Shown: one piece after another, positions 44,110-53,186 of the stretch | Layout of the letters: every line of letters starts with the position of its first letter | How positions within the stretch are numbered: the stretch's first letter is position 1 | Assembly: GCF_005405105.1 (NCBI RefSeq) | Contig: NZ_BJDK01000009.1 | Location: 1-64,000, forward strand | Reading direction: 5' to 3' | From: Lactiplantibacillus dongliensis | GTDB taxonomy: Bacteria; Bacillota; Bacilli; Lactobacillales; Lactobacillaceae | DNA: 64,000 nt | Notes under the pieces: generated by a model | What the model saw: only the letters and a program-made list of their open reading frames with translations | Databases searched by the model: none | What the model was told of the DNA's origin: nothing | Position numbers and translations under genes: made by a program

Positions 44110-44986
44110 AGGATTAAGCAAGCAAATTAATCGTCAATTGATTATTGACAAGGTTAGCTTTGATTGGCAGCCAGGCCGGATTATCGGTTTGGTGGGACGA
44201 AATGGCGCGGGGAAAACGACGTTATTTCGCACGATGGCGGATCACTATTTACCAACGGCAGGGACGCTGGTAATCGATGGTCAAGATGTGAAACAGGCCC
44301 CACAACAACGGCAACAGCTCTTCTATATCGATACACAAAATAACTTTTTCAGCAATCAAACGTTGGCTCAAATTGCCGCCGTCTATGCGTTGGGTTATTC
44401 CGCGTTTGATCAGGACCGGTTTCAGCACTTATTAACGGCTGAAAACTTAGCCGGGACGAGTCGGTATCGGCAGCTGTCAAAAGGCCAACGGATGTTATTT
44501 CAAATTTTACTAGCTTTAGTTAGTGGGACCCCTTACGTGATTTTAGATGAACCATTCGATGGGCTTGATATTTTAGTTCGGGAACGAATTGTGGCTCGGA
44601 TTGTTAGTGAAGTGGCTGAACGTCAGACGAGTTTTTTAATTTCATCGCATAATTTAGCCGAATTAGACGGGTTGTGTGACCAAGTCTTGTTCTTAAAAGA
44701 TCACCAGCTCGTTGCTAATTATGACTTGGAGGACTTGCGTGAACAAGCCCGTAAGTTCCAATTAGTCTTTCCATCTAAGACGGTACCTGCCGTGGTGAAG
44801 ACGGATGGTCAACTGGTTAAAGTCTATGGTCGTGTCTTAGAAGTGTACTTTGATCATTACACCGACGCCATCGATGCCGCTTTGAAAGCGGCGCACCCGG
44901 TGATGATGACAGCATGTCCGTTGACAATTACCGATGTCTTTCGAGTGAAGTTAGGCGATCCGCGGTCAGTGATGGTGGGGGATTAG
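44093..44986 (+). CDS. ABC transporter ATP-binding protein (YtrB-like)
   Basis: A 297-residue ATPase with Walker A GRNGAGKT, signature LSKGQ (a lenient form) and Walker B YVILDEPFDGLD, with H-loop SSHNLAEL. The C-terminal 80 residues form an accessory domain. It overlaps the GntR gene and is two bases before the first permease gene. It powers the two permeases that follow. Confidence 0.85.
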   Translation: MSIQVKGLSKQINRQLIIDKVSFDWQPGRIIGLVGRNGAGKTTLFRTMADHYLPTAGTLVIDGQDVKQAPQQRQQLFYIDTQNNFFSNQTLAQIAAVYALGYSAFDQDRFQHLLTAENLAGTSRYRQLSKGQRMLFQILLALVSGTPYVILDEPFDGLDILVRERIVARIVSEVAERQTSFLISSHNLAELDGLCDQVLFLKDHQLVANYDLEDLREQARKFQLVFPSKTVPAVVKTDGQLVKVYGRVLEVYFDHYTDAIDAALKAAHPVMMTACPLTITDVFRVKLGDPRSVMVGD

Positions 44987-44987
44987 G

Positions 44988-46061
44988 ATGAGTAATCAAA
45001 CTGTAAATCGATTATGGCGGTCGCAAAGTAAGTCGTGGGTCCGCTGGCTGATGATTGCGTTAATCCTCATCGGCTGGGTCACGGCGATGCAAACAACGCA
45101 AAGGCAGAATTCAGCCGTGATAATGACGCGTAGAGAACAATTGATTCAAGCCAAGGATTATCGTCAACATCCTAAAGAATATCGGGTGCATGGTAGAGCA
45201 GCGTCTAGTCTGGCCGCTTATAACGATTATCAAAATCAATTTTTTTCGAAAAATCAGTTTAAGATCAAGGGTATGAATGATAAGGCTTTTGATCGAGACC
45301 CTACGATTGGCTATTACAGTGTCCTCATATTGGCTGGCCTATTCTTTGCCTTTTGGGGGCGCCGGACGCACTATACTGAGTTTTTACTCAGCCTTGGCGC
45401 GACCCGGACGCAGTTATTTTTAGTCCAATTACGGCAATTAGTTTGGCTGGTGGGAACAGTTGCGGTGGCCCAATTAATCCATTGGGGTTGGATTATCGGC
45501 GTCATTCCAGAAAAGTATCAACGGTATCGCTCGCTTAGCGGCCTATTCGGTAATAGCGTGTCAGTTGTGATGATTGGCGCTGGTCTCTTAGTATTGGGCT
45601 GGCTGATTGGTCAAGTAACGCCACAATTTTGGTTAGCTGGTGTGCTGGGGTTACTCAATTGGCGTTTCTTTAATGGCATGTTTGTCAATTCTGGTTATCT
45701 CAGTTTCTTGATAGGACCGGACGCGCCGATTCCCGGTGGCTGGTTCTATGAACATTATTATCTGGCTAGTTTAATGGTTGGCTTCGCAACGATATTGGGG
45801 CTACTTTTGATCTGGTGGCAGTCGCGACAATGGACAGCTGATGAGACGGCAGGACCGACGCAGCGACTACTAGCAACGAGCCTATATTGTGCTAGCTTTG
45901 CCATTGGGGTTGGGTCAATTATTGGTGACGTCTTTATTCAATCATTAAATCTGTTCAATTCATCAGCGCCGTGGTACGAATTGGTGGGTATTATTTTAGC
46001 ACTAATGGTTATTTTGGGCTGGCATTACAATCAAGTTCGACGTTTGAAAGGGGTGTGCTAA
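44988..46061 (+). CDS. ABC-2 type permease, first of a pair
   Basis: A 357-residue membrane protein with an N-terminal helix (WLMIALILIGWV), a 70-residue extracellular segment and about seven more helices (ILAGLFFAFWG, LVWLVGTVAVAQLI, MVILGWHYN). It resembles the next gene in layout, so the two probably form a heterodimer with the YtrB-like ATPase. Substrate unknown; envelope defence is likely from the YtrA-type regulator. Confidence 0.75.
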   Translation: MSNQTVNRLWRSQSKSWVRWLMIALILIGWVTAMQTTQRQNSAVIMTRREQLIQAKDYRQHPKEYRVHGRAASSLAAYNDYQNQFFSKNQFKIKGMNDKAFDRDPTIGYYSVLILAGLFFAFWGRRTHYTEFLLSLGATRTQLFLVQLRQLVWLVGTVAVAQLIHWGWIIGVIPEKYQRYRSLSGLFGNSVSVVMIGAGLLVLGWLIGQVTPQFWLAGVLGLLNWRFFNGMFVNSGYLSFLIGPDAPIPGGWFYEHYYLASLMVGFATILGLLLIWWQSRQWTADETAGPTQRLLATSLYCASFAIGVGSIIGDVFIQSLNLFNSSAPWYELVGIILALMVILGWHYNQVRRLKGVC

Positions 46062-46062
46062 G

Positions 46063-47148
46063 TTGCCTAAATCATTATCAAAATTAGTTTTTCGTCAACA
46101 TTGGCCACTTTTACTAGGGTTGCTGGTGGTTTTAGTCGGCGCTGGCGTGTTCCAAGGGTTAAGTGGGACTCAAATGTGGCATAGCCAAAATTCACCGGAA
46201 TTTCGGCAAATGACGATTGATCATGAATTGCATTACCAGCGTGCGAGTCATCAGTATATCGACGGCGATGGTCGGCGGTATGCTTCAAAAAAAGCTTTTT
46301 ATCGTGACTATCAGCAATCATTGCTTCAATTATATCGTCAAACACCGACTAAAAAGACCAATTCAATTCGTGGCATGTTCGGCACGGGTGTTAATGCATA
46401 TTACTTTGTTATTGCCATGATTGCGGGTATTGCCATGATCTGGTCGACGCGTCGACGCTATTTAAATGAATTCTTACAAGGGGTCGGTTATCGGCGTACC
46501 CAGATCTATCAGCAGCAGACGCTGCTCTATGGGAGCACCACAGCCCTAGGGGTGATTATCGGGAGTTTAGCCAACTTAGCCATCTTGGCTGGCAGTATTC
46601 CACAGCGCTATTTTGCGTATTTTAAGTGGTCTTTTTGGTTGCGCGATTTAACCAATGATGTCTTGATGGCGGTAATGTTACTGTTAGTAGCCGGGTTGCT
46701 CCGCCTAACGATTAATAACGGGGTGATTGTCTTTGCGTTTCTCTTTGCAATGTATCTGGATTGGTGGTTACCGTTAGCGGTCTATCGGCAATCCGGAACG
46801 CACTATGGCGCTAACTTCTTATCACGAAACTGGGTCTTAGGGGATAGCCTAGTGGTCCTATTAGGTCTGGCTGCTTGGGTCGTGGCGCGCTGGTTGAGTC
46901 ATCGTTATTCTAATGAACAACGCCAACAAGTCATTTTAGTCGCTGCACTACGACTGCCGGTAATCTTATTATTGAGCTTGCCGGTTGGCTTGCTGGTCAG
47001 TCAAGTTATTAATGGGTTGCTAGCCGCAGAACATGGCCTGATTAGCTTTGCCATTAGCTGGATCCTGGGAGTTGTTGGACTGATTGCATGGATTTATCGG
47101 CCTAAATGGAGTCAACGACTTTGGCAAATGGTTGCGATGTTACGCTAG
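46063..47148 (+). CDS. ABC-2 type permease, second of a pair
   Basis: A 361-residue membrane protein of the same layout as its neighbour: one N-terminal helix (LLLGLLVVLVGAGVF), an extracellular loop, then repeated helices, ending WIYRPKWSQ. The start is TTG, one base after the previous stop. It completes the regulator-ATPase-permease-permease operon, which ends at the terminator at 47184. Confidence 0.75.
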   Translation: MPKSLSKLVFRQHWPLLLGLLVVLVGAGVFQGLSGTQMWHSQNSPEFRQMTIDHELHYQRASHQYIDGDGRRYASKKAFYRDYQQSLLQLYRQTPTKKTNSIRGMFGTGVNAYYFVIAMIAGIAMIWSTRRRYLNEFLQGVGYRRTQIYQQQTLLYGSTTALGVIIGSLANLAILAGSIPQRYFAYFKWSFWLRDLTNDVLMAVMLLLVAGLLRLTINNGVIVFAFLFAMYLDWWLPLAVYRQSGTHYGANFLSRNWVLGDSLVVLLGLAAWVVARWLSHRYSNEQRQQVILVAALRLPVILLLSLPVGLLVSQVINGLLAAEHGLISFAISWILGVVGLIAWIYRPKWSQRLWQMVAMLR

Positions 47149-47183
47149 TGGTTAATTAGTGAACTAAAATTAAGGCTAAATTG

Positions 47184-47233
47184 AGAGCCCAAGGGAATGA
47201 AGTGCAATTACTTTAATCCCTTGGGCTCTTTTT
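47184..47233 (+). terminator. Rho-independent terminator
   Basis: AGAGCCCAAGGGA pairs with TCCCTTGGGCTCT followed by TTTT. Confidence 0.9.
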
Positions 47234-47327
47234 CTGCCTTAAATAGCTATAGATGAAGTATTTGACAAAAACGAAACGTGATTATCTGAGTCTGGGTAGA
47301 TCGGTTAAGAAACTATAGCCGTTCGCT

Positions 47328-47581
47328 TTATTCATAATGGTTTTTGCAGGCAACCATGATTAAACGCTTGTCCTTAACTGCATAAACTAATCGATCTTTA
47401 CTATTGATTCTTCTTGACCAGCCGTCTTGATACTTAATCGTTCGGGCTTTCCTATACCATTTCTTAATCCGTCTCGTTGGATTGACTTAATTAAATTGTT
47501 GATTCTTTTTAAAGTCTTGCGATCTTCGTTTTGCCAATCGATGTATTCAGTCCAAGCTTCATCTAGAAATTCAATTGGCAT
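47328..47581 (-). pseudogene. yoeB: Frameshifted YoeB-type toxin
   Basis: The minus-strand frame starts MPIEFLDEAWTEYIDW and stays YoeB-like through GIGKPERL, then goes out of frame and stops at 47387. In the next frame the sequence continues KYQDGWSRRINSKDRL, VYAVKDKRLIMVACKNHYE, the correct end of YoeB including the catalytic Arg and C-terminal His-Tyr. Adding one A after the Leu codon (near 47440) restores an approximately 84-residue toxin. YoeB is a ribosome-dependent mRNA interferase. The start lies three bases after the antitoxin stop with GAGG overlapping. This toxin is predicted dead. Confidence 0.85.
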
Positions 47582-47584
47582 TGG

Positions 47585-47863
47585 CTATTCCTCACTGTTT
47601 TCTAAAAGGTGATGAGCATGAAGATCTTGGTTGCTATTCACTTTTTTAAAACGTCGGTTAAGTTCTGTTTGATTGGTTTTACTATAAAATGGATCTTTAA
47701 CCTCAAACGGTAAGCCACCTTCAACAATACTCTTTTTAATGAAGATATTAATCGCAGTCGAAAGGTTAAGGCCAAGGTTATCGAATATTTTTGCAGCTTG
47801 TTCCTTATCCGCAGGGCTAGTTTTGACAGAAATTGAGACTTTCTTTTTTTCAGAATTTAACAT
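47585..47863 (-). CDS. RelB/DinJ-type antitoxin
   Basis: A 92-residue protein with a ribbon-helix-helix start (KKKVSISVKTSPADKEQAAK) and the DinJ signature LGLNLSTAINIFIKKSIVEG, ending in an acidic tail. It is intact, while its YoeB partner is frameshifted. ATG 47863 follows GAGGTG; a longer start is rejected. It should bind the promoter and, when present, an active YoeB/RelE-type toxin. Confidence 0.8.
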   Translation of the reverse strand: MLNSEKKKVSISVKTSPADKEQAAKIFDNLGLNLSTAINIFIKKSIVEGGLPFEVKDPFYSKTNQTELNRRFKKVNSNQDLHAHHLLENSEE

Positions 47864-47896
47864 AATGTTCACCTCATTAGAATAGTAACGAAACAT

Positions 47897-48330
47897 GTAC
47901 GTCCTATACTAATCAGAGCCTCCTGCATCTAAATAACCAAGAAATAGCGGTCATAGTCACTTTTTTATAGGACGATTCATTAGCTGGCAACTAGCTTATG
48001 GCCCCCCTAAATTCTTATGCGATTAAGGATATTATGCTTTTAAAACAATATATTTATGGTAAGATATAAGTATAGTATAAGTGCTTAATAATCATGGACG
48101 GATATTCTTTATATAACGTTTATTACAGGACCTGCTCGATTGCTGCAAATAGTTGTCAGATAACTATTCGCAGTACTTTGAAAGTTGATCTTTATACGTT
48201 TATTTAGACTTTTTTGGTGGTTATGGGTAATTTTTAAACCTTTAACAATGTGATTGAGGGACGCATTAATTTCAGGCTAGTTAGATTTTTGGACGTTCAA
48301 TAGTTAAAAAAGATGCTAGGGGGATTCATT
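47897..48330. other. Long upstream region of the MucBP adhesin
   Basis: An AT-rich region holding the antitoxin promoter on one side, TATAGT/GTATAA motifs near 48060-48080, and the long hairpin at 48143-48173. No gene is seen. Confidence 0.5.
48143..48173. promoter_or_regulatory. Long inverted repeat upstream of the MucBP adhesin
   Basis: CTGCAAATAGTT and AACTATTCGCAG pair over twelve positions (one G-T) around a seven-base loop. No T run follows, so it is more likely an operator or leader hairpin than a terminator. Confidence 0.5.
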
Positions 48331-51300
48331 GTGAGTAACATAAAGCAACACTTTAAGATGTATAAAAAAGGTAAAAAGTGGCTAGTGGCGGGAATTGCAA
48401 CTTCATTTTTAGTTCTCGGCGCCGGAAATGACTTAGTTGGTCACGCGGATACTGAAACGAGTACACCAGCCACAAATGATTCATCAGCCGAACAGGTAAC
48501 GGCTACGCCAGCAGCGACGAAGACGGTCCCGCTTAAAGAAAAATCTACTACGGCAGCAACATCGAGCGTGGATCAGCCTGCCTCAACAAGTACGCCGACT
48601 GTTGAGACGCAATCGACTGCTGGTAGTGACGCTTCTTCGGCTACCAGTGAAACTAATGCACAGTCGGATACGTCAGCGACCTCAGCCGTGTCATCGGATA
48701 CCGCGAGCGAAGCCAATAGTAATCAATCACAGTCATCTGCACACCCAACAGAAACCGAACAATCAGATTCAAGTGAGGTCGGTTCGGCGCAACCAGCTGC
48801 GGATCAGTCAACAGCTAGCACTGTCACATCAGCGGCGGCTGATCCTGAATCAGTTAAACAAGATGATAGCGCTAACAATTCAGCGACTACCAATAATATT
48901 AATCAAATCAAGGCCGTCACACCAATGCGGATGCGGGCTTTGGCCCAACCAGTAACTAAAGCAGCCGCTGAGACAATTGATCAATGGATGCCGAATAAAA
49001 CCTTACAAACAGCCATCTTGAATGCTCTGAATAACGGCGAGTATGGTAAGACATGGGCTAGTGTGGCTGATATTCAGCAATCAGATTTAGCCTTATTGAC
49101 TCGTTTAGATATGCAAGCTTATTCGTTTTACATTGATGGTAAAAGTTCGTTTTCACTAGCGGGATTACAATACGCGACTAATTTAACCTATTTAGATTTA
49201 TTAAATAATCTGAATACAACGGTGCCATTCCGGGGCGATATCACGGATATTTCGCCACTAGCGGCTTTAAAAAACTTAACGTATCTTCAATTAGTCGGTC
49301 AACGTGTTTCGGACGTGACCCCATTAGCGAATTTAACTAAATTAGTTGATTTAAATCTCTCTAATAATGAGATTGATGATTTTTCATCACTAAATGCGGC
49401 CCAGTATACAAAATACTTTTACTATGGTAAGCAAGTTGTTGAGAAGCCAGCAGCTTATATTCCAGTTACCGGGAAATATACTTTGGTGAGTCCAGTGAAA
49501 CCGCCTAAGGGTGTGACCTTCCATCTGGATGCTCCAGTCAACGGCTTGGCGGTCTACATTATTCCGGAAAATCAACCTAATCCAACGTTAAAACTTTATT
49601 ACAATGGTGGGGAAGCAACGTTAACTGGTGATCAATTGTCTTTTCAAGTGATGAAAAACCAGATTATGCCAGGTCCGGCTAGTTTGCCTGGTTATACTGT
49701 TATTCAAAATCCATACACTTATTACATGATGGCAGTGTTCTTAGATGAAAGTGGCAATAACGTGGCTCAGTTGTTTATTCCCTATATTGTTGCAAACTAC
49801 GCCAAAGACGTCACGGTCAATTATGTCGATGAACAAGGTAACGCGTTAGCGCCATCCGAGACGTTATCAGGTCTGATTGGTGAAAATTACACGGCCACGG
49901 CTAAAACGTTCACTGGCTATCAACTAGGTGACCAACCCACGATTATTACGGGCGCCTTTTCTGATGTTGAACAGACTGTGAACTTTGTTTATAAGATGGC
50001 TTATTCAACCGTGACCGTGCATTATCAAAATGCCAGTGGTCAGACTATCAAGCCAGATGCCACCGTTACTGGCCAGATTGGGACGGACTTCGCCATTGAT
50101 CATCCAAGTATTCTTGGCTACACGTATGCGTCTACACAAGGCGAGGCGACTGGGACGTATGGTGACCAACCAACGGAAGTTACTTTCATTTACAATGCCG
50201 CTTATTCAGTTATCACCGTGCATTATCAAAATGCAGCTGGTGATACGATTCAAGCTTCAACGACCGTTACCGGCCAGATTGGAACGGACTATGCGATTGA
50301 TTATCCCACAATTCTCGGTTACACCTATGATTCCACACAAGGTAATGCGACTGGAACATATTGGGAAACGCCGACAACCATCGTCTTTATTTATAAAGAA
50401 GCTTACTCAACGGTAACGGCGCATTATGTTGATTTGCAGGGTCGGTCGATTCGGGCAGATGAAGTCTTAACGGGTCAAGTGGGTACTGACTTTAATGTTA
50501 ATTATCCAGAAATTCTAGGTTACACGTATCAGACGACGCAAGGTGCGACGACTGGGACGTATGGTGAGACGCCGTTAACCGTTACCTTTGTCTATCAAGC
50601 GGCTTATTCGTCAGTTTTAGTACATTATCAAACGACTGATGGGCAGCCGATTCAGCCGGATGCCACCATTACTGGTCAGATTGGGACTGATTATCAACTT
50701 AAGGCGCCAACGCTACTTGGTTATAAGTATCAATCAACCCAAGGTAACGCTAACGGCACTTATGGGGACACCCCAGCGGAAGTCACGTTTATCTATACCG
50801 TGGCTAAGTCAACCGTGACCGTGCACTATCAGGATGCTGCCGGTAAATCATTACAAGCTGACACGGTACTAACCGGTCAAGTTGGCTCGTCCTATCAAGT
50901 CACAGCGCCAACTTTATCAGGCTATCGGTATCAAAGTACGCAAGGTAATGCGACTGGCACTTATGGTGAGACGCCCATCGAAGTCACCTTTATCTATGAC
51001 CAAGCGCACTCAACCGTGACCGTTCATTATCAAGATGAAGCTGGCCAAACGTTACAAGCTGACACCGTGTTAACGGGTCAAGTTGGGTCAACTTATCAAT
51101 TGACGGTACCTGATATTGACGGCTATACGTACTTGGCAACGCGTGCTCAAACTAGCGGTGTCTACGGTGAAACGCCAATTGAAATGACCTTTGTTTATCG
51201 AGTGAATGCGGTGACCCCACCAGTCGTTACTCCAGATCAAGTGACAACGGTAACGGTGCATTATGTGACGGAAGATGGGACACAACTGGCGGCCGATAAG

Positions 51301-51789
51301 CTATTTACGGGTAAGCCGGGTGATGCGTATACCACGGCCGCGGCAACAATTAGTGGTTATCAATTGATTGCGCAACCGACTAATGCCAGTGGGACTTTAG
51401 GCACTGATGACTTTGACGTTACCTATGTCTATGAACCAGCGACTGATACGGGAGTTGGGGATCAGATTAATCCGGGTGACGGCGATGATGTTGATCTTCA
51501 GCAACCAGAGCCAGGCAAACCTGGAACTAAGCCAACTGCTAAGCAGCCGGTTACGTCTGGGCAGCCAACAACGGAAGCTTTAGCTGCTAGGATTACGCCA
51601 ACGGCTAAGGCTCAGGTGGGAAAAGTCAAGTTGCAACCGGCGTCAACTGGTAAAACACCAGCTGCAACGCCACACGCCGCCGCAACTTTACCACAGACTG
51701 ATGAAATTAAGACGTCACCGGCATGGGGTTTAGCGATTTTAGGTAGTTTGCTAGGCTTAGCTGGCTTGAAGCGGCGCCGTCATAACTAA
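48331..51789 (+). CDS. MucBP-repeat LRR adhesin, sortase-anchored
   Basis: An 1152-residue wall protein. KxYKxGKxW signal peptide (KMYKKGKKW), Ser/Thr-rich spacer (to about 200), an internalin-like LRR region (about 210-350, with LTYLQLVGQRVSDVTPLANL), a cap domain, then eight MucBP repeats of 67 residues (from about 490), a Pro/Lys stretch and LPQTDE with RRRHN. MucBP domains bind mucins; LPQTxE is the typical L. plantarum sortase form. The longer in-frame ATG (48313) precedes the AGGGGGA ribosome site, so GTG 48331 is the start. Confidence 0.9.
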   Translation: MSNIKQHFKMYKKGKKWLVAGIATSFLVLGAGNDLVGHADTETSTPATNDSSAEQVTATPAATKTVPLKEKSTTAATSSVDQPASTSTPTVETQSTAGSDASSATSETNAQSDTSATSAVSSDTASEANSNQSQSSAHPTETEQSDSSEVGSAQPAADQSTASTVTSAAADPESVKQDDSANNSATTNNINQIKAVTPMRMRALAQPVTKAAAETIDQWMPNKTLQTAILNALNNGEYGKTWASVADIQQSDLALLTRLDMQAYSFYIDGKSSFSLAGLQYATNLTYLDLLNNLNTTVPFRGDITDISPLAALKNLTYLQLVGQRVSDVTPLANLTKLVDLNLSNNEIDDFSSLNAAQYTKYFYYGKQVVEKPAAYIPVTGKYTLVSPVKPPKGVTFHLDAPVNGLAVYIIPENQPNPTLKLYYNGGEATLTGDQLSFQVMKNQIMPGPASLPGYTVIQNPYTYYMMAVFLDESGNNVAQLFIPYIVANYAKDVTVNYVDEQGNALAPSETLSGLIGENYTATAKTFTGYQLGDQPTIITGAFSDVEQTVNFVYKMAYSTVTVHYQNASGQTIKPDATVTGQIGTDFAIDHPSILGYTYASTQGEATGTYGDQPTEVTFIYNAAYSVITVHYQNAAGDTIQASTTVTGQIGTDYAIDYPTILGYTYDSTQGNATGTYWETPTTIVFIYKEAYSTVTAHYVDLQGRSIRADEVLTGQVGTDFNVNYPEILGYTYQTTQGATTGTYGETPLTVTFVYQAAYSSVLVHYQTTDGQPIQPDATITGQIGTDYQLKAPTLLGYKYQSTQGNANGTYGDTPAEVTFIYTVAKSTVTVHYQDAAGKSLQADTVLTGQVGSSYQVTAPTLSGYRYQSTQGNATGTYGETPIEVTFIYDQAHSTVTVHYQDEAGQTLQADTVLTGQVGSTYQLTVPDIDGYTYLATRAQTSGVYGETPIEMTFVYRVNAVTPPVVTPDQVTTVTVHYVTEDGTQLAADKLFTGKPGDAYTTAAATISGYQLIAQPTNASGTLGTDDFDVTYVYEPATDTGVGDQINPGDGDDVDLQQPEPGKPGTKPTAKQPVTSGQPTTEALAARITPTAKAQVGKVKLQPASTGKTPAATPHAAATLPQTDEIKTSPAWGLAILGSLLGLAGLKRRRHN
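50002..51207 (+). repeat. Six tandem 201-bp units encoding MucBP repeats
   Basis: Units start at 50002, 50203, 50404, 50605, 50806 and 51007, an exact 201-bp period, each beginning YSxVTVHYQ-like. Units at 50806 and 51007 are most alike. Two more divergent units flank them. Copy number may vary between strains. Confidence 0.9.
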
Positions 51790-51797
51790 ATGATCGT

Positions 51798-51842
51798 AAA
51801 AGCGTGTTAGCATGGTCAATTTGACCAGCTAACACGCTTTTT
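51798..51842 (+). terminator. Rho-independent terminator
   Basis: AAAAGCGTGTTAGC pairs with GCTAACACGC plus TTTTT, with an inner TGGTCAA/TTGACCA stem. Confidence 0.9.
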
Positions 51843-51958
51843 GCAATCGCTCATCGGGAGGGCAATTGGCGAGGCTAAAAAGTGCTACTTACCTAATATC
51901 GGTGTATTATATAGGCGTAGATATATAAATGGAATTAAACAACAAAGGAGATTTTTAA

Positions 51959-52354
51959 ATGACCCCAATTAAAATGAGTGATCGTCTGGTCACCTTATTA
52001 CAACAGAAGCAATTTACGACGCAAAACCTAATCTTATTCGCTGATGACGGCGGTGGTAAATACTCGCTACATGGTGGCGCTTGCTCAATTGGCACCAAGT
52101 TTACGATTGCCGCAGTTGACCAGCCAGATCCAGAATATTCAGTACCTTTAGCCAATACGGCCAACTTGAAGTTATGGACGTCAACTTATGACTTGATTTT
52201 CTTCACGGATGGGCTGGTAATGGATTATCAACAAGGCCGGATTTCACTTAAAGACAATGCGCATATTTTAGATAATGCCGTTCAATTAGCCCACGGCGCT
52301 GAAATTCTAGCGGCGTTTGAACAAGGCGTTCCAGCCGATAATTTAACCTGTTAA
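51959..52354 (+). CDS. Fe-S cluster biosynthesis family protein
   Basis: A 131-residue protein of the lactobacillus HesB/Fe-S_biosyn-like group. Typical parts are ADDGGGKYSLHGGACSIG and LKLWTSTYDLIFFTDGLVMDY. A-type carriers use three Cys; only the one in GACSIG is in the usual place, so metal handling may differ. AAAGGAG precedes ATG. Monocistronic. Confidence 0.75.
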   Translation: MTPIKMSDRLVTLLQQKQFTTQNLILFADDGGGKYSLHGGACSIGTKFTIAAVDQPDPEYSVPLANTANLKLWTSTYDLIFFTDGLVMDYQQGRISLKDNAHILDNAVQLAHGAEILAAFEQGVPADNLTC

Positions 52355-52358
52355 TTCC

Positions 52359-52399
52359 AAAAAAAAGACTGACAAACGCCTGTTTGTCAGTCTTTTTTT
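52359..52399. terminator. Bidirectional terminator
   Basis: AAAAAGACTGACAAAC pairs with GTTTGTCAGTCTTTTT, with A and T runs on both sides; it slightly overlaps the end of the TetR gene. Confidence 0.9.
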
Positions 52400-52940
52400 A
52401 AACACTAGCGGCTATCAGTTGCCAGATGGCTTCAAAGCGTTGCTGATAGTCAGGCAAGTTCCAAGTGGTGCTAAAGCTTGGTAACATGAATGTCGCAAAC
52501 GCCGATAAGATGGCTTCAGCAGTCTGAGTATCCGTTGCGGGATAACCCATAATAGTGTTAATCGTTTGATAGGCCGGTTGCAAGACAGCCCGTAAGACCA
52601 GCGGATTGTTATCCACATAGCGGGTGTTCAAGGCAAACATCGGTGGGTTCGTGTTAAAGGCTTGTTTCTTGGCGTTGACCAAGTCCCAGAGCCAAGTGTG
52701 TAGTTGTTCAGTCGGGGTGGCAGCAGGTTTAGGCTGAACCTGAGTCAGAATTGTTTGGTTAAACCAAGTCATCGTGACGGCTTCCCAGAGGGCTTGCTTG
52801 TTTTTAAAGTGTTTATACAGGGCAGCATGCGTCATGCCGAGTTCTTTGGCAATCTGGGCCAAAGTAATATCGCTGCTACCAGTTTGGTCGATCAAGTCGG
52901 CCGCGGTTTGAATAATTCTATCACGAGTAGATTGGGTCAT
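52398..52940 (-). CDS. TetR family regulator
   Basis: A 180-residue TetR repressor with HTH ITLAQIAKELGMTHAALYKH and a C-terminal ligand domain of the YbaQ/TetR_C type. AGGACG lies upstream of ATG. The upstream region is shared with the DUF2975 gene, but 246 bp away; no clear partner. Self-regulation is likely. Confidence 0.8.
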   Translation of the reverse strand: MTQSTRDRIIQTAADLIDQTGSSDITLAQIAKELGMTHAALYKHFKNKQALWEAVTMTWFNQTILTQVQPKPAATPTEQLHTWLWDLVNAKKQAFNTNPPMFALNTRYVDNNPLVLRAVLQPAYQTINTIMGYPATDTQTAEAILSAFATFMLPSFSTTWNLPDYQQRFEAIWQLIAASV

Positions 52941-53131
52941 CGTTGTCGTCGTCCTTTCGTTTAGTTAAGGTTAGTTTAACATAGTTTTGACTGAAAGTTA
53001 CTTTATATTGTTTTTGTAACTGAAAGTAGCTAAGTTCTAGCCACTTAACTTAATGTCCGAAGACGGTAGGTTTCGTTGGTAACCTAAATCATCTTTTAAC
53101 TTGATCTTTATCGAAAGTTAATAAGTATTTA

Positions 53132-53159
53132 TTGTTTATCGATAATAATTGCGTATAAT
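53132..53159 (+). promoter_or_regulatory. Promoter with TTATCGATAA palindrome
   Basis: -35 TTGTTT (53132-53137), 16-bp spacer and -10 TATAAT (53154-53159). The perfect palindrome TTATCGATAA (53136-53145) lies in the spacer and may be the site of the XRE protein encoded downstream. Confidence 0.55.
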
Positions 53160-53186
53160 TAAGTCAAAAGGTGAGGTGCACAAGAA

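Noticed and set aside
46067-46420. Short frames overlapping the second ABC-2 permease
   Set aside because: Antisense and out-of-frame shadows with no start signals.
50002-51207. Tandem repeats as a possible CRISPR array
   Set aside because: The 201-bp units are coding MucBP repeats without unique spacers.
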